Shown in pieces: positions 1 through 7,700 of a stretch of 64,000 nt of DNA. The stretch is from positions 6,775,501 to 6,839,500 of the forward strand of contig NZ_CP073721.1 in assembly GCF_025264685.1 (NCBI RefSeq), in the 5' to 3' direction. The position numbers and the translations under genes are program-made. The DNA comes from Dactylosporangium roseum (lineage in GTDB: Bacteria; Actinomycetota; Actinomycetes; Mycobacteriales; Micromonosporaceae). Below the pieces are notes generated by a model. The model was not told the origin of the DNA. It ran no database searches and worked only from the letters and a program-made list of their open reading frames with translations. Every line of letters starts with the position of its first letter. Position 1 is the stretch's first letter.

Positions 1-139
1 CCTCTTCGCGATGGACCTGGATGCTCCGCGGTGCCTTGATGCCCAGCCGTACCACGTCGCCGCGCACGTCGAGCACGGTGACGACGACGTCGTCACCGAC
101 CATCACGCTTTCACCGGGACGTCGGGTCAGGACGAGCAC
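1..139 (-). CDS. csrA: Carbon storage regulator CsrA (3' end cut by window edge)
   Basis: RNA-binding translational regulator. The minus-strand reading from a GTG at 139 gives [18 protein letters not shown] followed by a VTVLDVRGD strand, LGIKAPRSI and VHREE, which is the classic CsrA N-terminal beta fold; only about 46 residues are inside the window. An AAGGAG-type ribosome site lies 7 bases before the GTG. It is the last visible gene of flgN-flgK-flgL-fliW-csrA, 82 bases after fliW. In Bacillus the FliW protein binds CsrA and frees flagellin mRNA from repression; the same gene pair and the GGA hairpins in the flagellin leaders here suggest the same circuit. Identity is secure; the C-terminus is not seen. 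Confidence 0.95.
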   Translation of the reverse strand, partial: MLVLTRRPGESVMVGDDVVVTVLDVRGDVVRLGIKAPRSIQVHREE

Positions 140-221
140 GAGCCGCTCCTTCGCTGGGCGATAGGCGAACAGTACCCGATTTGTCAGATCACCCGTGCGG
201 AAAGCCCGGGCGCCGCCCCGA

Positions 222-638
222 TCAGGCGACCAGCAGCTTCTGCCGGACCGGCAGTCCGCTGCGGCTGAGCACCAACTGGACCGCCCGGCGGCTGCGCTGG
301 TCGAGCACGATCGGCGCCATCAGGTTGACGGTCGCGTCCTGCGCGCCGTCGCCGGCCGTGACGACGAGCAGCACCAGCAGATCGGACTGATCGGTCACGC
401 CGAGGGCGGCGAGCGTGTCGTCGTCGACCTCGGCCTCGTAGTCCGGGAAGAACTGCGCGGGCGGCACGACCAGGAACCGCAGCCCTGTCGAGTCGACCGA
501 GGTCAGCGCGTAGAGCACGCCGACCTCGTCGAGCCGGACCAGGACGAACCGCCGGTCGTCGGGGAACCCGGGAATCGGCGAGACGAAGTCGATCACCGGC
601 AAGGTGGCGGTCTCCGGTCCCACGGTGGCGACGCTCAT
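222..638 (-). CDS. fliW: Flagellar assembly factor FliW
   Basis: 138 residues, the usual FliW length. Family features are the conserved acidic beta-barrel with [13 protein letters not shown] near residues 21-33, the LRFLVVPP stretch near 53-60 and VNLMAPIVL near 104-112. FliW is a CsrA antagonist and flagellin-binding partner: when flagellin leaves through the export gate, free FliW traps CsrA. A GAGGAA ribosome site precedes the ATG at 638. It lies between flgL and csrA in one minus-strand operon, the classic fliW-csrA arrangement of Gram-positive bacteria. Function is inferred from the family; assignment is firm. Confidence 0.95.
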   Translation of the reverse strand: MSVATVGPETATLPVIDFVSPIPGFPDDRRFVLVRLDEVGVLYALTSVDSTGLRFLVVPPAQFFPDYEAEVDDDTLAALGVTDQSDLLVLLVVTAGDGAQDATVNLMAPIVLDQRSRRAVQLVLSRSGLPVRQKLLVA

Positions 639-670
639 AGGTTCCTCACGGTATGGTTCGAGCCGCCCAC

Positions 671-1561
671 CTAACGCAGGAAGTCCACCAGCGACGGCTG
701 GATGACCCTCGCGGTCGCGGCCAGCGCGGCCTGGTAGGCGGTCTGCTGCAGGGACAGCTCGGTGATGGTCTTCGGCAGGTCGATGTCCTCGACGTCGGAC
801 AACTGGGCTTTCAGGTCGAGCACCCGGTTCTCCGCGGTCTGCTGCATCTGCGAAACCTGATTATATCGGGATCCAACCCCCGAAAGCGCCGCTTGCAGGC
901 GTTTCTGCGCCGTGTCGATGTCGGTGAGGTCGGCCTGCAACCCCGACGGGTTGTTCCGCAGGTTGTCCGAGATGCGGCCGAGGAGGGCGAAGACGGTGTT
1001 CGGGCCGGACCCGAAGACCTGGTCGCCACTGGTGTCCACGCGGACCGCGGCGTTGGCGCTGATCATGCGGTTGACCTGGCCGTCGTCGCCCTGGTAGGCG
1101 CCGTTGTTGTCGTAGGCGAGGTGGCCGGCCGTCGTGCCGCCGAAGACCGGCCGGTCGAGGTAGGTGGTGTTGGCCAGGTCGATCAGCGACTGGCGCAGGT
1201 TGTCGACCTCCAGCGCGATCGCCTCACGGGCCTCGGAGCTGCCGGCCGAGCCGCTGGACAGGCCGGTGAGCACCAGCTCACGGGCACGGTTGATCTGCGT
1301 CGAGGCGCTCGTCAGCGCGGTGTCGGCCATGCTCAGCCAGCCCAGTCCGTCGTCGGCGTTGCGGGAGTACTGGTTGAGCGCCGCCATGTCGCTGCGATGC
1401 TGCATGGCGATGACGGCACCGCCGGGCGAGTCCGACGCCTTCGTGACGAGCTTGCCGCTGGAAAGCTGGTCCTGCAGCCGCTGGTTGCGGGCGAGATTGA
1501 CCTGAAGATTGGACAGCGTGTTGGTGGCCATCGACCGTTCTGTGACACGGAAGCCGGGCAT
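671..1561 (-). CDS. flgL: Hook-filament junction protein FlgL (HAP3)
   Basis: 296 residues. FlgL forms the second hook-filament junction ring. The N-terminal flagellin-like coiled coil (residues about 12-150: TNTLSNLQVNLARNQRLQDQ, LSSGKLVTKASDSP) and the C-terminal coil ending in AALAATARVIQPSLVDFLR are typical; the middle is short. The start at 1561 is favoured over an in-frame ATG at 1531 because a strong GAGGAGG ribosome site sits 9 bases upstream of it. It follows flgK by 18 bases in the flgN operon. FlgL is exported by the flagellar type III system, probably chaperoned by the FlgN product. Confidence 0.95.
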   Translation of the reverse strand: MPGFRVTERSMATNTLSNLQVNLARNQRLQDQLSSGKLVTKASDSPGGAVIAMQHRSDMAALNQYSRNADDGLGWLSMADTALTSASTQINRARELVLTGLSSGSAGSSEAREAIALEVDNLRQSLIDLANTTYLDRPVFGGTTAGHLAYDNNGAYQGDDGQVNRMISANAAVRVDTSGDQVFGSGPNTVFALLGRISDNLRNNPSGLQADLTDIDTAQKRLQAALSGVGSRYNQVSQMQQTAENRVLDLKAQLSDVEDIDLPKTITELSLQQTAYQAALAATARVIQPSLVDFLR

Positions 1562-1579
1562 CCGTTCCCCCTCCTCGTG

Positions 1580-2980
1580 CTATCGCTTCATGTTGATCAG
1601 CGTGTCCAGCGTCGAGTCGACGGTGCTGATCACCTTCGCCGCCGCCTCGTAGGCGCGCTGGAATTGGATCATGTTGGTCATCTCCTCGTCGAGGCTCACG
1701 CCCGACTCCGCCTGCTCGGCGGCGGTCACGTCGTCGGAGATCACCTGCTGGGCCTCCGCGCGCCGGTTGATCGTCTGCGCCTGGATGCCGATGTCGACCA
1801 CGAAGTTGCGGTAGACGCTGTCCGCGCCGGCGGGGTTCTTCGCGATGTCGGCCATCAGGTTCGCGTTGTCGCCCTGGAACGGGTTGGTGGCAGTACTCGA
1901 CGCGGCGATCTTCGTCGGGTCGGTGATCGCGACCTTGATGTCCTTGGCGTTGGTACCGCTGAAGAAGTCCCCGCCGAGCTGCGGGCTCGGGGTCGTCGCC
2001 GGCGGCACGGTGGTGATGTCGTAACCCTGGTGGTGCTGGGCGTTGACGGTCTGGACGAGCACCGCCGCCACGTTGTCCAGCCCGTCCACGGCGTCCGGCA
2101 CCGTCTTCGTCAACGCCTCCAGGTGCGAGGCGACCCGGCCGGTCGTGATCGACGCGACCGTGTTGTCGTCGGCGAACCTGACCTGTACCGGCGCCATCGT
2201 CCGCCCGTCGACCGAGCTGGTGCCGACCGCCCGCAGCTCCCGGGTGATGTTGCCCTGCACGATCATCGCGCCGGACAGCATCACGTCGACCGTGCCGTCC
2301 TGCTTGAGCCGCGCGGTCGCCCCCGTCATCTCGGACAGCTTCAGGACGAGCTGATCCCGCTTGTCGGACAGCTCGTTGACGGGCATGCCCGCCGTCTTGG
2401 CCAGCGCGATGCGCGCGTTGAGGTCGGCGACGCCGGCGCTGGTCTGGTTCACCACCGAGAGGTCCGCGTCGAGCGCCTCGCGGGTCGCGCCGAACAGGTT
2501 GTCGAGGTTCTGGCGGGTGGTGTTCATCGTCGCCGTGACGGTGTTGGCGCGCGACAGCAGCGCGGTACGGGCGGAGGTGTCCCCGGGCCGGTTCGCCACG
2601 TCCGACCACGCCGCCCAGTACTCCGATAGCTGCGACTGCAGGCCGGTGTCCGACGGCTCACCGAGCGCCTGCTCCACATTGGCGAACACCGTGCGGTGCG
2701 CCTGGAGGTACTCGTTGAGCCCGTGCTCGGCGCGGGTCCGGTTGGTCATGAACTCGTTGTGCAGCCGCGTGACGGCGGCGACCTCCACACCGTCGCCGCT
2801 ACCGGTGCTCCTCGACCAGCGGGCCGGGTCGCTGACCGCCTCGCGCGGTGACAACTCCACGCGCTGGCGCGAGTAGCCCTCGGTGTTGACGTTCGCGATG
2901 TTCTGGCCGGTGAGGTCCAGGGCGCGCCGTTGCGCGTACAGCGAGGACAGCGCGGCACCCAGGCCGGAAAACGTGCTCAT
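1580..2980 (-). CDS. flgK: Hook-associated protein FlgK (HAP1)
   Basis: 466 residues, short for the family (Enterobacteria about 550) but normal for Gram-positives with small variable domains. It starts MSTFSGLGAALSSLYAQRRA and has the flagellar-rod signature LDLTGQNIANVNTEGYSRQR near residues 19-38. The C-terminus, SGVSLDEEMTNMIQFQRAYE then STLDTLINM, is the rod/hook C-terminal motif shared with FlgE and FlgC. It caps the hook together with FlgL. The ATG abuts the stop codon of flgN, so the two are translationally linked. Confidence 0.96.
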   Translation of the reverse strand: MSTFSGLGAALSSLYAQRRALDLTGQNIANVNTEGYSRQRVELSPREAVSDPARWSRSTGSGDGVEVAAVTRLHNEFMTNRTRAEHGLNEYLQAHRTVFANVEQALGEPSDTGLQSQLSEYWAAWSDVANRPGDTSARTALLSRANTVTATMNTTRQNLDNLFGATREALDADLSVVNQTSAGVADLNARIALAKTAGMPVNELSDKRDQLVLKLSEMTGATARLKQDGTVDVMLSGAMIVQGNITRELRAVGTSSVDGRTMAPVQVRFADDNTVASITTGRVASHLEALTKTVPDAVDGLDNVAAVLVQTVNAQHHQGYDITTVPPATTPSPQLGGDFFSGTNAKDIKVAITDPTKIAASSTATNPFQGDNANLMADIAKNPAGADSVYRNFVVDIGIQAQTINRRAEAQQVISDDVTAAEQAESGVSLDEEMTNMIQFQRAYEAAAKVISTVDSTLDTLINMKR

Positions 2981-3463
2981 CTACATCGCCTCATCAATCA
3001 GCCGCGTGCGGCCGGCGGCGGCTACCGTCTGCCCCTTCGGCCCGTACGTCTCGACGGAGCCGACAACGGCGAGCATGGTCTCGCGAGCCGCCCGGGCGCC
3101 GGTGGTCAACAGGTCGCGGTTGGCCTCCGCGAGTGCGCTGACCTCGGCGGTCAGCGTCAGGAACGCCTTGCGGTGCTGGTTGAGCAGTTCCGACCAGGGT
3201 GCCGGGGCCGCCTCGGCGAGCTGGGAGAGGCTCGGGTTGGGGCCGAGACCGAGCGAGGCGCCGATGGCCTCGACCTCGGCGGCGCGGATCACCTCGGTGC
3301 GCCGGATCTCCTCCAGGACCACTTCGACCTCGCGCGTGGCGTGCGCGAGCCAGCGGGTCCGTCCACCGGCGAGCACGAGCTGCTCCTCCTCCAGCTTGAA
3401 CAGCAGCAGCTCCAGCATCTCGCGTTCGCGCCACAGAATGCTCGCGAGGTCCGCCAACCCCAT
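2981..3463 (-). CDS. flgN: Flagellar export chaperone FlgN-like protein
   Basis: 160 residues, almost entirely helical (WREREMLELLLFKLEEEQL, then long charged helices), with no membrane segment. FlgN-family proteins are small helical cytosolic chaperones for FlgK and FlgL; sequence conservation is low, so the call rests on fold type, size and position directly before flgK. The ATG at 3463 has a GGCGGAG ribosome site; a longer frame extends upstream but crosses the promoter described at 3502-3528. It is the first gene of the flgN-flgK-flgL-fliW-csrA operon. Confidence 0.8.
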   Translation of the reverse strand: MGLADLASILWREREMLELLLFKLEEEQLVLAGGRTRWLAHATREVEVVLEEIRRTEVIRAAEVEAIGASLGLGPNPSLSQLAEAAPAPWSELLNQHRKAFLTLTAEVSALAEANRDLLTTGARAARETMLAVVGSVETYGPKGQTVAAAGRTRLIDEAM

Positions 3464-3501
3464 GCGCTCCGCCCTTCTGCCGCCGCCGCATTCGTGGTTA
3501 C

Positions 3502-3528
3502 ACGTCGGCAGGTCGATACGAGGGTTGA
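3502..3528 (-). promoter_or_regulatory. FliA-type promoter of flgN-flgK-flgL-fliW-csrA
   Basis: Minus strand: -35 TCAA at 3528-3525, 15-base spacer, -10 GCCGACGT at 3509-3502. The -10 ends 38 bases before the flgN ATG. It fits the pattern found at the other motility operons of the window; the -10 has one deviation (GACG instead of GATG). Confidence 0.7.
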
Positions 3529-3623
3529 GCACAACCTCCTTGCAACTTTGCGTCACCCGGGCGCGCACCCATCGCTTCCGAGGCTGGTCCCGACCAACCA
3601 ACTCCTGCCACGAAGAGGTTGCC

Positions 3624-4493
3624 GTGACCACCACCGCCACGCCTTCCGCCACATCGCCGCTGACCGCCTCGGACCTCGACGCCATGGTGCGCAGCCATCT
3701 GCCCCTGGTGGGCCACCTCGTCCGGGAGATGCTGGGCCGGCTGCCCGCACACGTCTCGCGCGAGGACCTCGTGTCGGCCGGCATGGCCGCACTCGCCGGT
3801 GCGGCAAAGTCGTTCGACCCCGAGCGCGGCATCCCGTTCGGTAGCTTCGCCACCACCCGCATCCGCGGCGCGCTCCTCGACGAGCTGCGCGGCCTCGACT
3901 GGGCCAGCCGCTCCGTACGCTCCCGCGCCCGGCGCGTCGAAACCACCCAGCAGGAACTCACCGCGGCCCTCGGCCGCACACCCACCCCGGCCGAACTCGC
4001 CGAAACACTCGGCATCACCGTCGACGAGCTCAAAGCCATCGACGACGACGTCCAACGCGCCGTCGTCCTCTCCCTGCAAGGTTTCACCGTCGGCACAGCC
4101 GAAGACCTCGTGCCCGAACGCACCGCCGGCCCCGAAGACCTCATCCTGCACCGCGAGCGCATCGGCTACCTCCACCACGCCGTCAACGCCCTCCCCGATC
4201 GGCTCCGGCACGTCGTCACCGCGTACTTCTTCGACGAACGCTCGATGAACGACATCGCCGCCGATCTCGGCGTCACCGAATCACGGATCAGCCAACTGCG
4301 CGCCGAGGCCCTCGTCCTGCTCCGCGACGGCCTCAACAACCACCTCGACCCGGAGCTGGCCGGTCCGCGCCTTCGCCCCGAGGGATGCGTGGCGCGACGC
4401 CGTGCGGCCTACTACACGCAGATCGCCGCCCAGGGCAACCTCACCACCCGCCTGGCGCTGACCACCCCCCTGGGCCTCCCCCGCTCCCCCTGA
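3624..4493 (+). CDS. fliA: FliA/WhiG-type RNA polymerase sigma factor
   Basis: 289 residues. Region 2 is visible as MVRSHLPLVGHLVREM, then FDPERGIPFGSFATTRIRG and LLDELRGLDWASRSVRSRAR (about residues 17-105), the hallmark of the sigma-28/sigma-F/WhiG subfamily; region 3 follows with LGRTPTPAELAETLGI, and region 4 has DRLRHVVTAYFFDERSMNDI with the helix-turn-helix IAADLGVTESRISQLRAEAL. The GTG at 3624 is preceded by GAAGAGG with 5-base spacing. It is divergent from the flgN operon and precedes the flagellin genes. The uniform sigma-28-like promoters in the window make it the probable motility sigma factor. No FlgM anti-sigma gene is visible here. A poorly conserved tail of about 45 residues follows region 4. 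Confidence 0.93.
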   Translation: MTTTATPSATSPLTASDLDAMVRSHLPLVGHLVREMLGRLPAHVSREDLVSAGMAALAGAAKSFDPERGIPFGSFATTRIRGALLDELRGLDWASRSVRSRARRVETTQQELTAALGRTPTPAELAETLGITVDELKAIDDDVQRAVVLSLQGFTVGTAEDLVPERTAGPEDLILHRERIGYLHHAVNALPDRLRHVVTAYFFDERSMNDIAADLGVTESRISQLRAEALVLLRDGLNNHLDPELAGPRLRPEGCVARRRAAYYTQIAAQGNLTTRLALTTPLGLPRSP

Positions 4494-4509
4494 CCCCACC
4501 CCCCCTCCG

Positions 4510-4587
4510 CGTTGATCTTGCACTTGTGGTGCCTCGACACTCCCACGATGCCCGGGTTTGTCAGGCACCACAACTGCAAGATCAACG
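4510..4587 (+). repeat. Palindromic intergenic element, copy 1
   Basis: A 25-bp left arm at 4510-4534 pairs with 4563-4587 with one mismatch; the 28-base centre is not symmetric and gives the element an orientation. It is just downstream of the sigma gene and may end that transcript as a hairpin. Nearly identical in reverse orientation to the copy at 7701-7773. Confidence 0.9.
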
Positions 4588-4599
4588 CTGGGAGGAGCG

Positions 4600-4642
4600 G
4601 GTGCGGGAGGGGTGGGTGCGGGAGGGGTGGGTGCGGGACGGG
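4600..4642 (+). repeat. 15-bp tandem repeat upstream of flagellin 1
   Basis: Two exact and one nearly complete copy of GGTGCGGGAGGGGTG at 4600-4614, 4615-4629 and 4630-4642. In reverse complement each unit carries GCACCC(A/G), similar to the half-site of the repeats before flgB. The array ends about 38 bases before the flagellin promoter. Confidence 0.75.
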
Positions 4643-4679
4643 TTCGTACGGGGTGCGGAAAGTATCTGGATCAGAATGC

Positions 4680-4706
4680 TTAGTCGTTAACTACGTCTGC
4701 CGATAG
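4680..4706 (+). promoter_or_regulatory. FliA-type promoter of flagellin gene 1
   Basis: -10 GCCGATAG at 4699-4706, the best match to the sigma-28 consensus in the window. The -35 at 15-base spacing is TTAG (4680-4683), weaker than the TCAA seen elsewhere. Predicted transcription start is close to 4713, directly before the leader hairpin. Confidence 0.7.
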
Positions 4707-4716
4707 TTACGGTGAG

Positions 4717-4760
4717 CGAGCCAGGGACGGCTCGGCAATCACGACCCAATGTCAAGGAGG
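4717..4760 (+). promoter_or_regulatory. Candidate CsrA-binding leader of flagellin 1
   Basis: A 6-bp stem (CGAGCC 4717-4722 with GGCTCG 4729-4734) closes the hexaloop AGGGAC, which fits the CsrA motif ANGGA. A second GGA lies in the Shine-Dalgarno AAGGAGG at 4754-4760, eight bases before the GTG. Two GGA sites, one in a hairpin loop and one covering the ribosome site, is the arrangement known for CsrA-repressed flagellin mRNA. Confidence 0.6.
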
Positions 4761-4767
4761 AACTGTC

Positions 4768-5625
4768 GTGGGTCTTCGCATCAACAACAACATCGCTGCC
4801 CAGAACGCCTACCGGAACCTGTCGGTGACGGACAGCCAGATGAGCAAGTCGCTGGAGAAGCTCTCCTCGGGCTACCGGATCAACCGCGCCGCCGACGACG
4901 CGGCCGGCCTGTCCATCTCCGAGGGCCTGCGGTCGCAGATCGGCGGCCTGAAGGTCGCGGTGCGCAACGCGCAGGACGGCATCTCGGTCGTGCAGACCGC
5001 TGAAGGCGCGCTCACCGAGACGCACTCGATCCTGCAGCGCATGCGCGACCTGTCCGTCCAGGCGACGTCCACGGGCTCGCAGGACTCCGACGCCCGCGCC
5101 GCGGCGCAGACCGAGTTCACACAGTTGACGAAGGAGCTCGACCGCATCGCCACCACCACCAGCTTCGGTGGTCAGAAGCTGCTCGACGTCAGCAGCGCCT
5201 ACACCGGCACCTTCCAGGTGGGCGCCAACACCAGCAGCGCCGACCAGATCTCGGTCAACCTCAGCACGGCAGCCTTCGGCAGCGGCTCGTCGGTCTCCGG
5301 CTTCGACTCGGCCGGTCTCGGTGTGGGCAGCCTCGACATGACCACCTCGGGCACGGCGGCGATCGAGGCGATCGACGCGGCGATCAAGGGCGTCTCGACC
5401 GCTCGGGCCACCCTCGGTGCGTACCAGAACCGGTTCGAGCACACCATCAACAACCTCAACGTCGCCGTCGAGAACCTCTCCGCGTCGGAGTCGCGGATCC
5501 GGGACACCGACATGGCCCAGGAGATGGTGTCCTTCACCCGCTCACAAATCCTCACCCAGGCCGGCACGAGCATGCTCGCCCAGGCCAACCAGGCACCGCA
5601 GAACGTCCTTTCGCTCCTGCGGTAG
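4768..5625 (+). CDS. fliC: Flagellin 1
   Basis: 285 residues, a compact flagellin with the D0/D1 domains at both ends (MGLRINNNIAAQNAYRNL, then SLEKLSSGYRINRAADDAAG at the start; ENLSASESRIRDTDMAQEMV and QANQAPQNVLSLLR at the end) and only a short variable centre around residues 150-195. The GTG start has a strong AAGGAGG site. It is the first of three tandem flagellin genes; its first 100 bases are almost identical to flagellin 2 and its last 150 to flagellin 3, suggesting gene conversion. It has its own promoter and is followed by a terminator-like hairpin. Exported via FliS to form the filament. Confidence 0.97.
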   Translation: MGLRINNNIAAQNAYRNLSVTDSQMSKSLEKLSSGYRINRAADDAAGLSISEGLRSQIGGLKVAVRNAQDGISVVQTAEGALTETHSILQRMRDLSVQATSTGSQDSDARAAAQTEFTQLTKELDRIATTTSFGGQKLLDVSSAYTGTFQVGANTSSADQISVNLSTAAFGSGSSVSGFDSAGLGVGSLDMTTSGTAAIEAIDAAIKGVSTARATLGAYQNRFEHTINNLNVAVENLSASESRIRDTDMAQEMVSFTRSQILTQAGTSMLAQANQAPQNVLSLLR

Positions 5626-5641
5626 TCCGGTAGTGACACGC

Positions 5642-5676
5642 GACGGCGCTCCCGCGGGGGGCGCCGTCGCCGTTTT
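5642..5676 (+). terminator. Terminator-like hairpin after flagellin 1
   Basis: GACGGCGCTCCC (5642-5653) pairs with GGGGGCGCCGTC (5657-5668) with one G-U, a 3-base loop, then a TTTT at 5673-5676. It should limit read-through into flagellin 2, which has its own promoter. Confidence 0.7.
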
Positions 5677-5702
5677 CCACCGAGGATTTTCCCGCCGAAT
5701 CC

Positions 5703-5729
5703 TTCAGTGGCGGCCAGTCGGGCCGATGA
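5703..5729 (+). promoter_or_regulatory. FliA-type promoter of flagellin gene 2
   Basis: -35 TTCA at 5703-5706 (TCAG one base on), 15-base spacer, -10 GCCGATGA at 5722-5729. Predicted start near 5736, just before the leader hairpin. Confidence 0.75.
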
Positions 5730-5739
5730 GCAGTACGAA

Positions 5740-5780
5740 CGGGCCACGGACGGCCCGGAAACGACCCAACTCAAGGAGGA
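5740..5780 (+). promoter_or_regulatory. Candidate CsrA-binding leader of flagellin 2
   Basis: The 6-bp stem CGGGCC (5740-5745) / GGCCCG (5752-5757) encloses loop ACGGAC, again ANGGA. Relative to flagellin 1 the second stem pair changes from G-C to... a different purine/pyrimidine pairing (GAGCC/GGCTC becomes GGGCC/GGCCC), so pairing is kept. The downstream AAGGAGG before the GTG at 5787 holds the second GGA. Confidence 0.6.
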
Positions 5781-5786
5781 ACTGTC

Positions 5787-6650
5787 GTGGGTCTTCGCAT
5801 CAACAACAACATCGCTGCCCAGAACGCCTACCGGAACCTGTCGGTGACGGACAGCCAGATGGGCAAGTCGCTGGAGAAGCTGTCGTCGGGTTTCCGGATC
5901 AACCGCGCGGCCGACGACGCCGCGGGCCTCTCGATCAGCGAGGGTCTTCGGTCCCAGATCGGCGGCCTGAAGGTCGCGGTGCGCAACGCGCAGGACGGCA
6001 TCTCGGTCGTGCAGACCGCTGAAGGTGCTCTCACCGAGACGCACTCGATCCTGCAACGTATGCGTGACCTGTCCGTCCAGGCGTCGTCCACGGGCTCGCA
6101 GGACTCCGATGCACGGGCGGCGGCGCAGACCGAGTTCTCGCAGCTCACGCAGGAGCTCGACCGCATCGCCACCACCACCGCCTTTGGCGGGCAGAAGTTG
6201 CTCGACATCGGCGGCGCGGGTGCCTACGCGGGCACCTTCCAGGTCGGCGCCAACACCGCCGGCGCGGATCAGATCGCTGTGGACCTCAGCACCGCCGCCT
6301 TCGGCAGCGGCTCGACGGTGACCGGTTTCGACTCGTCCGGGCTCGGCGTCAACACGCTGGACCTCACCACGGCCGGGACGTCCGCCATCGAGGCGATCGA
6401 CACCGCCATCAAGGGTGTTTCGACCGCTCGGGCCACCCTGGGTGCGTACCAGAACCGGTTCGAGCACACCATCAACAACCTCAACGTCGCCGTTGAGAAC
6501 CTGTCCGCGTCGGAGTCGCGGATCCGGGACACCGACATGGCCTCGGAGATGGTGTCGTTCACCCGCTCACAGATCCTGACCCAGGCCGGCACCAGCATGC
6601 TGGCCCAGGCGAACCAGGCGCCGCAGAACGTCCTCTCGCTGCTGCGCTAG
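5787..6650 (+). CDS. fliC: Flagellin 2
   Basis: 287 residues, same architecture as flagellin 1 with a slightly different central segment (DIGGAGAYAGTFQVGAN, then VDLSTAAFGSGSTVTGFD) and MASEMV rather than MAQEMV near the C-terminus. GTG start with AAGGAGG. It has its own FliA-type promoter and leader hairpin. The three paralogues could be expressed together in one filament or build different segments; the sequence cannot tell. Confidence 0.97.
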   Translation: MGLRINNNIAAQNAYRNLSVTDSQMGKSLEKLSSGFRINRAADDAAGLSISEGLRSQIGGLKVAVRNAQDGISVVQTAEGALTETHSILQRMRDLSVQASSTGSQDSDARAAAQTEFSQLTQELDRIATTTAFGGQKLLDIGGAGAYAGTFQVGANTAGADQIAVDLSTAAFGSGSTVTGFDSSGLGVNTLDLTTAGTSAIEAIDTAIKGVSTARATLGAYQNRFEHTINNLNVAVENLSASESRIRDTDMASEMVSFTRSQILTQAGTSMLAQANQAPQNVLSLLR

Positions 6651-6681
6651 GACTGAAAGGGCAAACCTGACGAGGACACGA

Positions 6682-6716
6682 CAGGGCACGGCACCCAGCC
6701 AGGGCGCCGTGCCCTG
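6682..6716 (+). terminator. Hairpin after flagellin 2
   Basis: CAGGGCACGGC (6682-6692) pairs perfectly with GCCGTGCCCTG (6706-6716). No T-run follows, so termination is less certain than after flagellin 1; it may instead protect the mRNA 3' end. Confidence 0.55.
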
Positions 6717-6739
6717 CCACATATCCGGGCGCGGAAGCC

Positions 6740-6766
6740 TCAAGGGTCCCGGGCGCGGGCCGATGA
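6740..6766 (+). promoter_or_regulatory. FliA-type promoter of flagellin gene 3
   Basis: -35 TCAA at 6740-6743, 15-base spacer, -10 GCCGATGA at 6759-6766, a full match to the window consensus. Predicted start near 6773. Confidence 0.8.
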
Positions 6767-6786
6767 CATGAGCGAACTGACGACAC

Positions 6787-6818
6787 GGCCACGGACGGCC
6801 CGACCCGGTCTCAGGGAG
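6787..6818 (+). promoter_or_regulatory. Candidate CsrA-binding leader of flagellin 3
   Basis: GGCC (6787-6790) / GGCC (6797-6800) closes the loop ACGGAC; the stem is only 4 bp, weaker than in flagellins 1 and 2. The Shine-Dalgarno CAGGGAG at 6812-6818 supplies the second GGA before the ATG at 6826. Confidence 0.5.
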
Positions 6819-6825
6819 AAACGGC

Positions 6826-7686
6826 ATGGGTCTTCGGATCAACAACAACATCGCCGCGCAGAACTCCTATCGGAACCTGTCGGTGACGGACAGCCAGATG
6901 AGCAAGTCGCTGGAGAAGCTGTCCTCGGGTTTCCGGATCAACCGCGCGGCCGACGACGCCGCGGGCCTCTCGATCAGCGAGGGCCTGCGGTCGCAGATCG
7001 GCGGCCTGAGCGTGGCCGTCCGCAACGCGCAGGACGGCATCTCGGTCGTGCAGACCGCTGAAGGCGCGCTCACCGAGACGCACTCCATCCTGCAGCGCAT
7101 GCGCGACCTGTCCGTCCAGGCGTCGTCCACGGGCTCGCAGGACTCCGACGCCCGCGCCGCGGCGCAGACCGAGTTCTCGCAGCTCACCCAGGAGCTCGAC
7201 CGCATCGCCACCACCACGGCCTTCGGCGGCCAGAAGCTGCTGGACGTGGGCAACGCGGCATACGTCGGTACGTTCCAGGTGGGCGCCAACACCGCGGACG
7301 CGGACGCGATCACGGTCAGCCTCGGCACGCCGGCCTTCGGCAGCGGCTCGACGGTGACCGGCTTCGACTCGGCCGGTCTCGGTGTGGGCGGCCTCGACCT
7401 GACCACCTCGGGCACGGCGGCGATCGAGGCGATCGACACCGCGATCAAGGGCGTCTCGACCGCTCGGGCCACCCTCGGTGCGTACCAGAACCGCTTCGAG
7501 CACACCATCAACAACCTCAACGTCGCCGTCGAGAACCTCTCCGCGTCGGAGTCACGGATCCGGGACACCGACATGGCCCAGGAGATGGTGTCCTTCACCC
7601 GCTCACAAATCCTCACCCAGGCCGGCACGAGCATGCTCGCCCAGGCCAACCAGGCACCGCAGAACGTCCTGTCCCTGTTGCGCTAG
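6826..7686 (+). CDS. fliC: Flagellin 3
   Basis: 286 residues, ATG start (the other two use GTG) with a CAGGGAG ribosome site. N-terminal INNNIAAQNSYRNL and C-terminal QANQAPQNVLSLLR are as in flagellins 1 and 2; the variable centre reads DVGNAAYVGTFQVGAN then SLGTPAFGSGSTVTGFD. The 3' part is nearly identical to flagellin 1. It is followed within 15 bases by palindromic element copy 2, which separates it from fliD. Confidence 0.97.
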   Translation: MGLRINNNIAAQNSYRNLSVTDSQMSKSLEKLSSGFRINRAADDAAGLSISEGLRSQIGGLSVAVRNAQDGISVVQTAEGALTETHSILQRMRDLSVQASSTGSQDSDARAAAQTEFSQLTQELDRIATTTAFGGQKLLDVGNAAYVGTFQVGANTADADAITVSLGTPAFGSGSTVTGFDSAGLGVGGLDLTTSGTAAIEAIDTAIKGVSTARATLGAYQNRFEHTINNLNVAVENLSASESRIRDTDMAQEMVSFTRSQILTQAGTSMLAQANQAPQNVLSLLR

Positions 7687-7700
7687 CGGTTTGCCACGCA

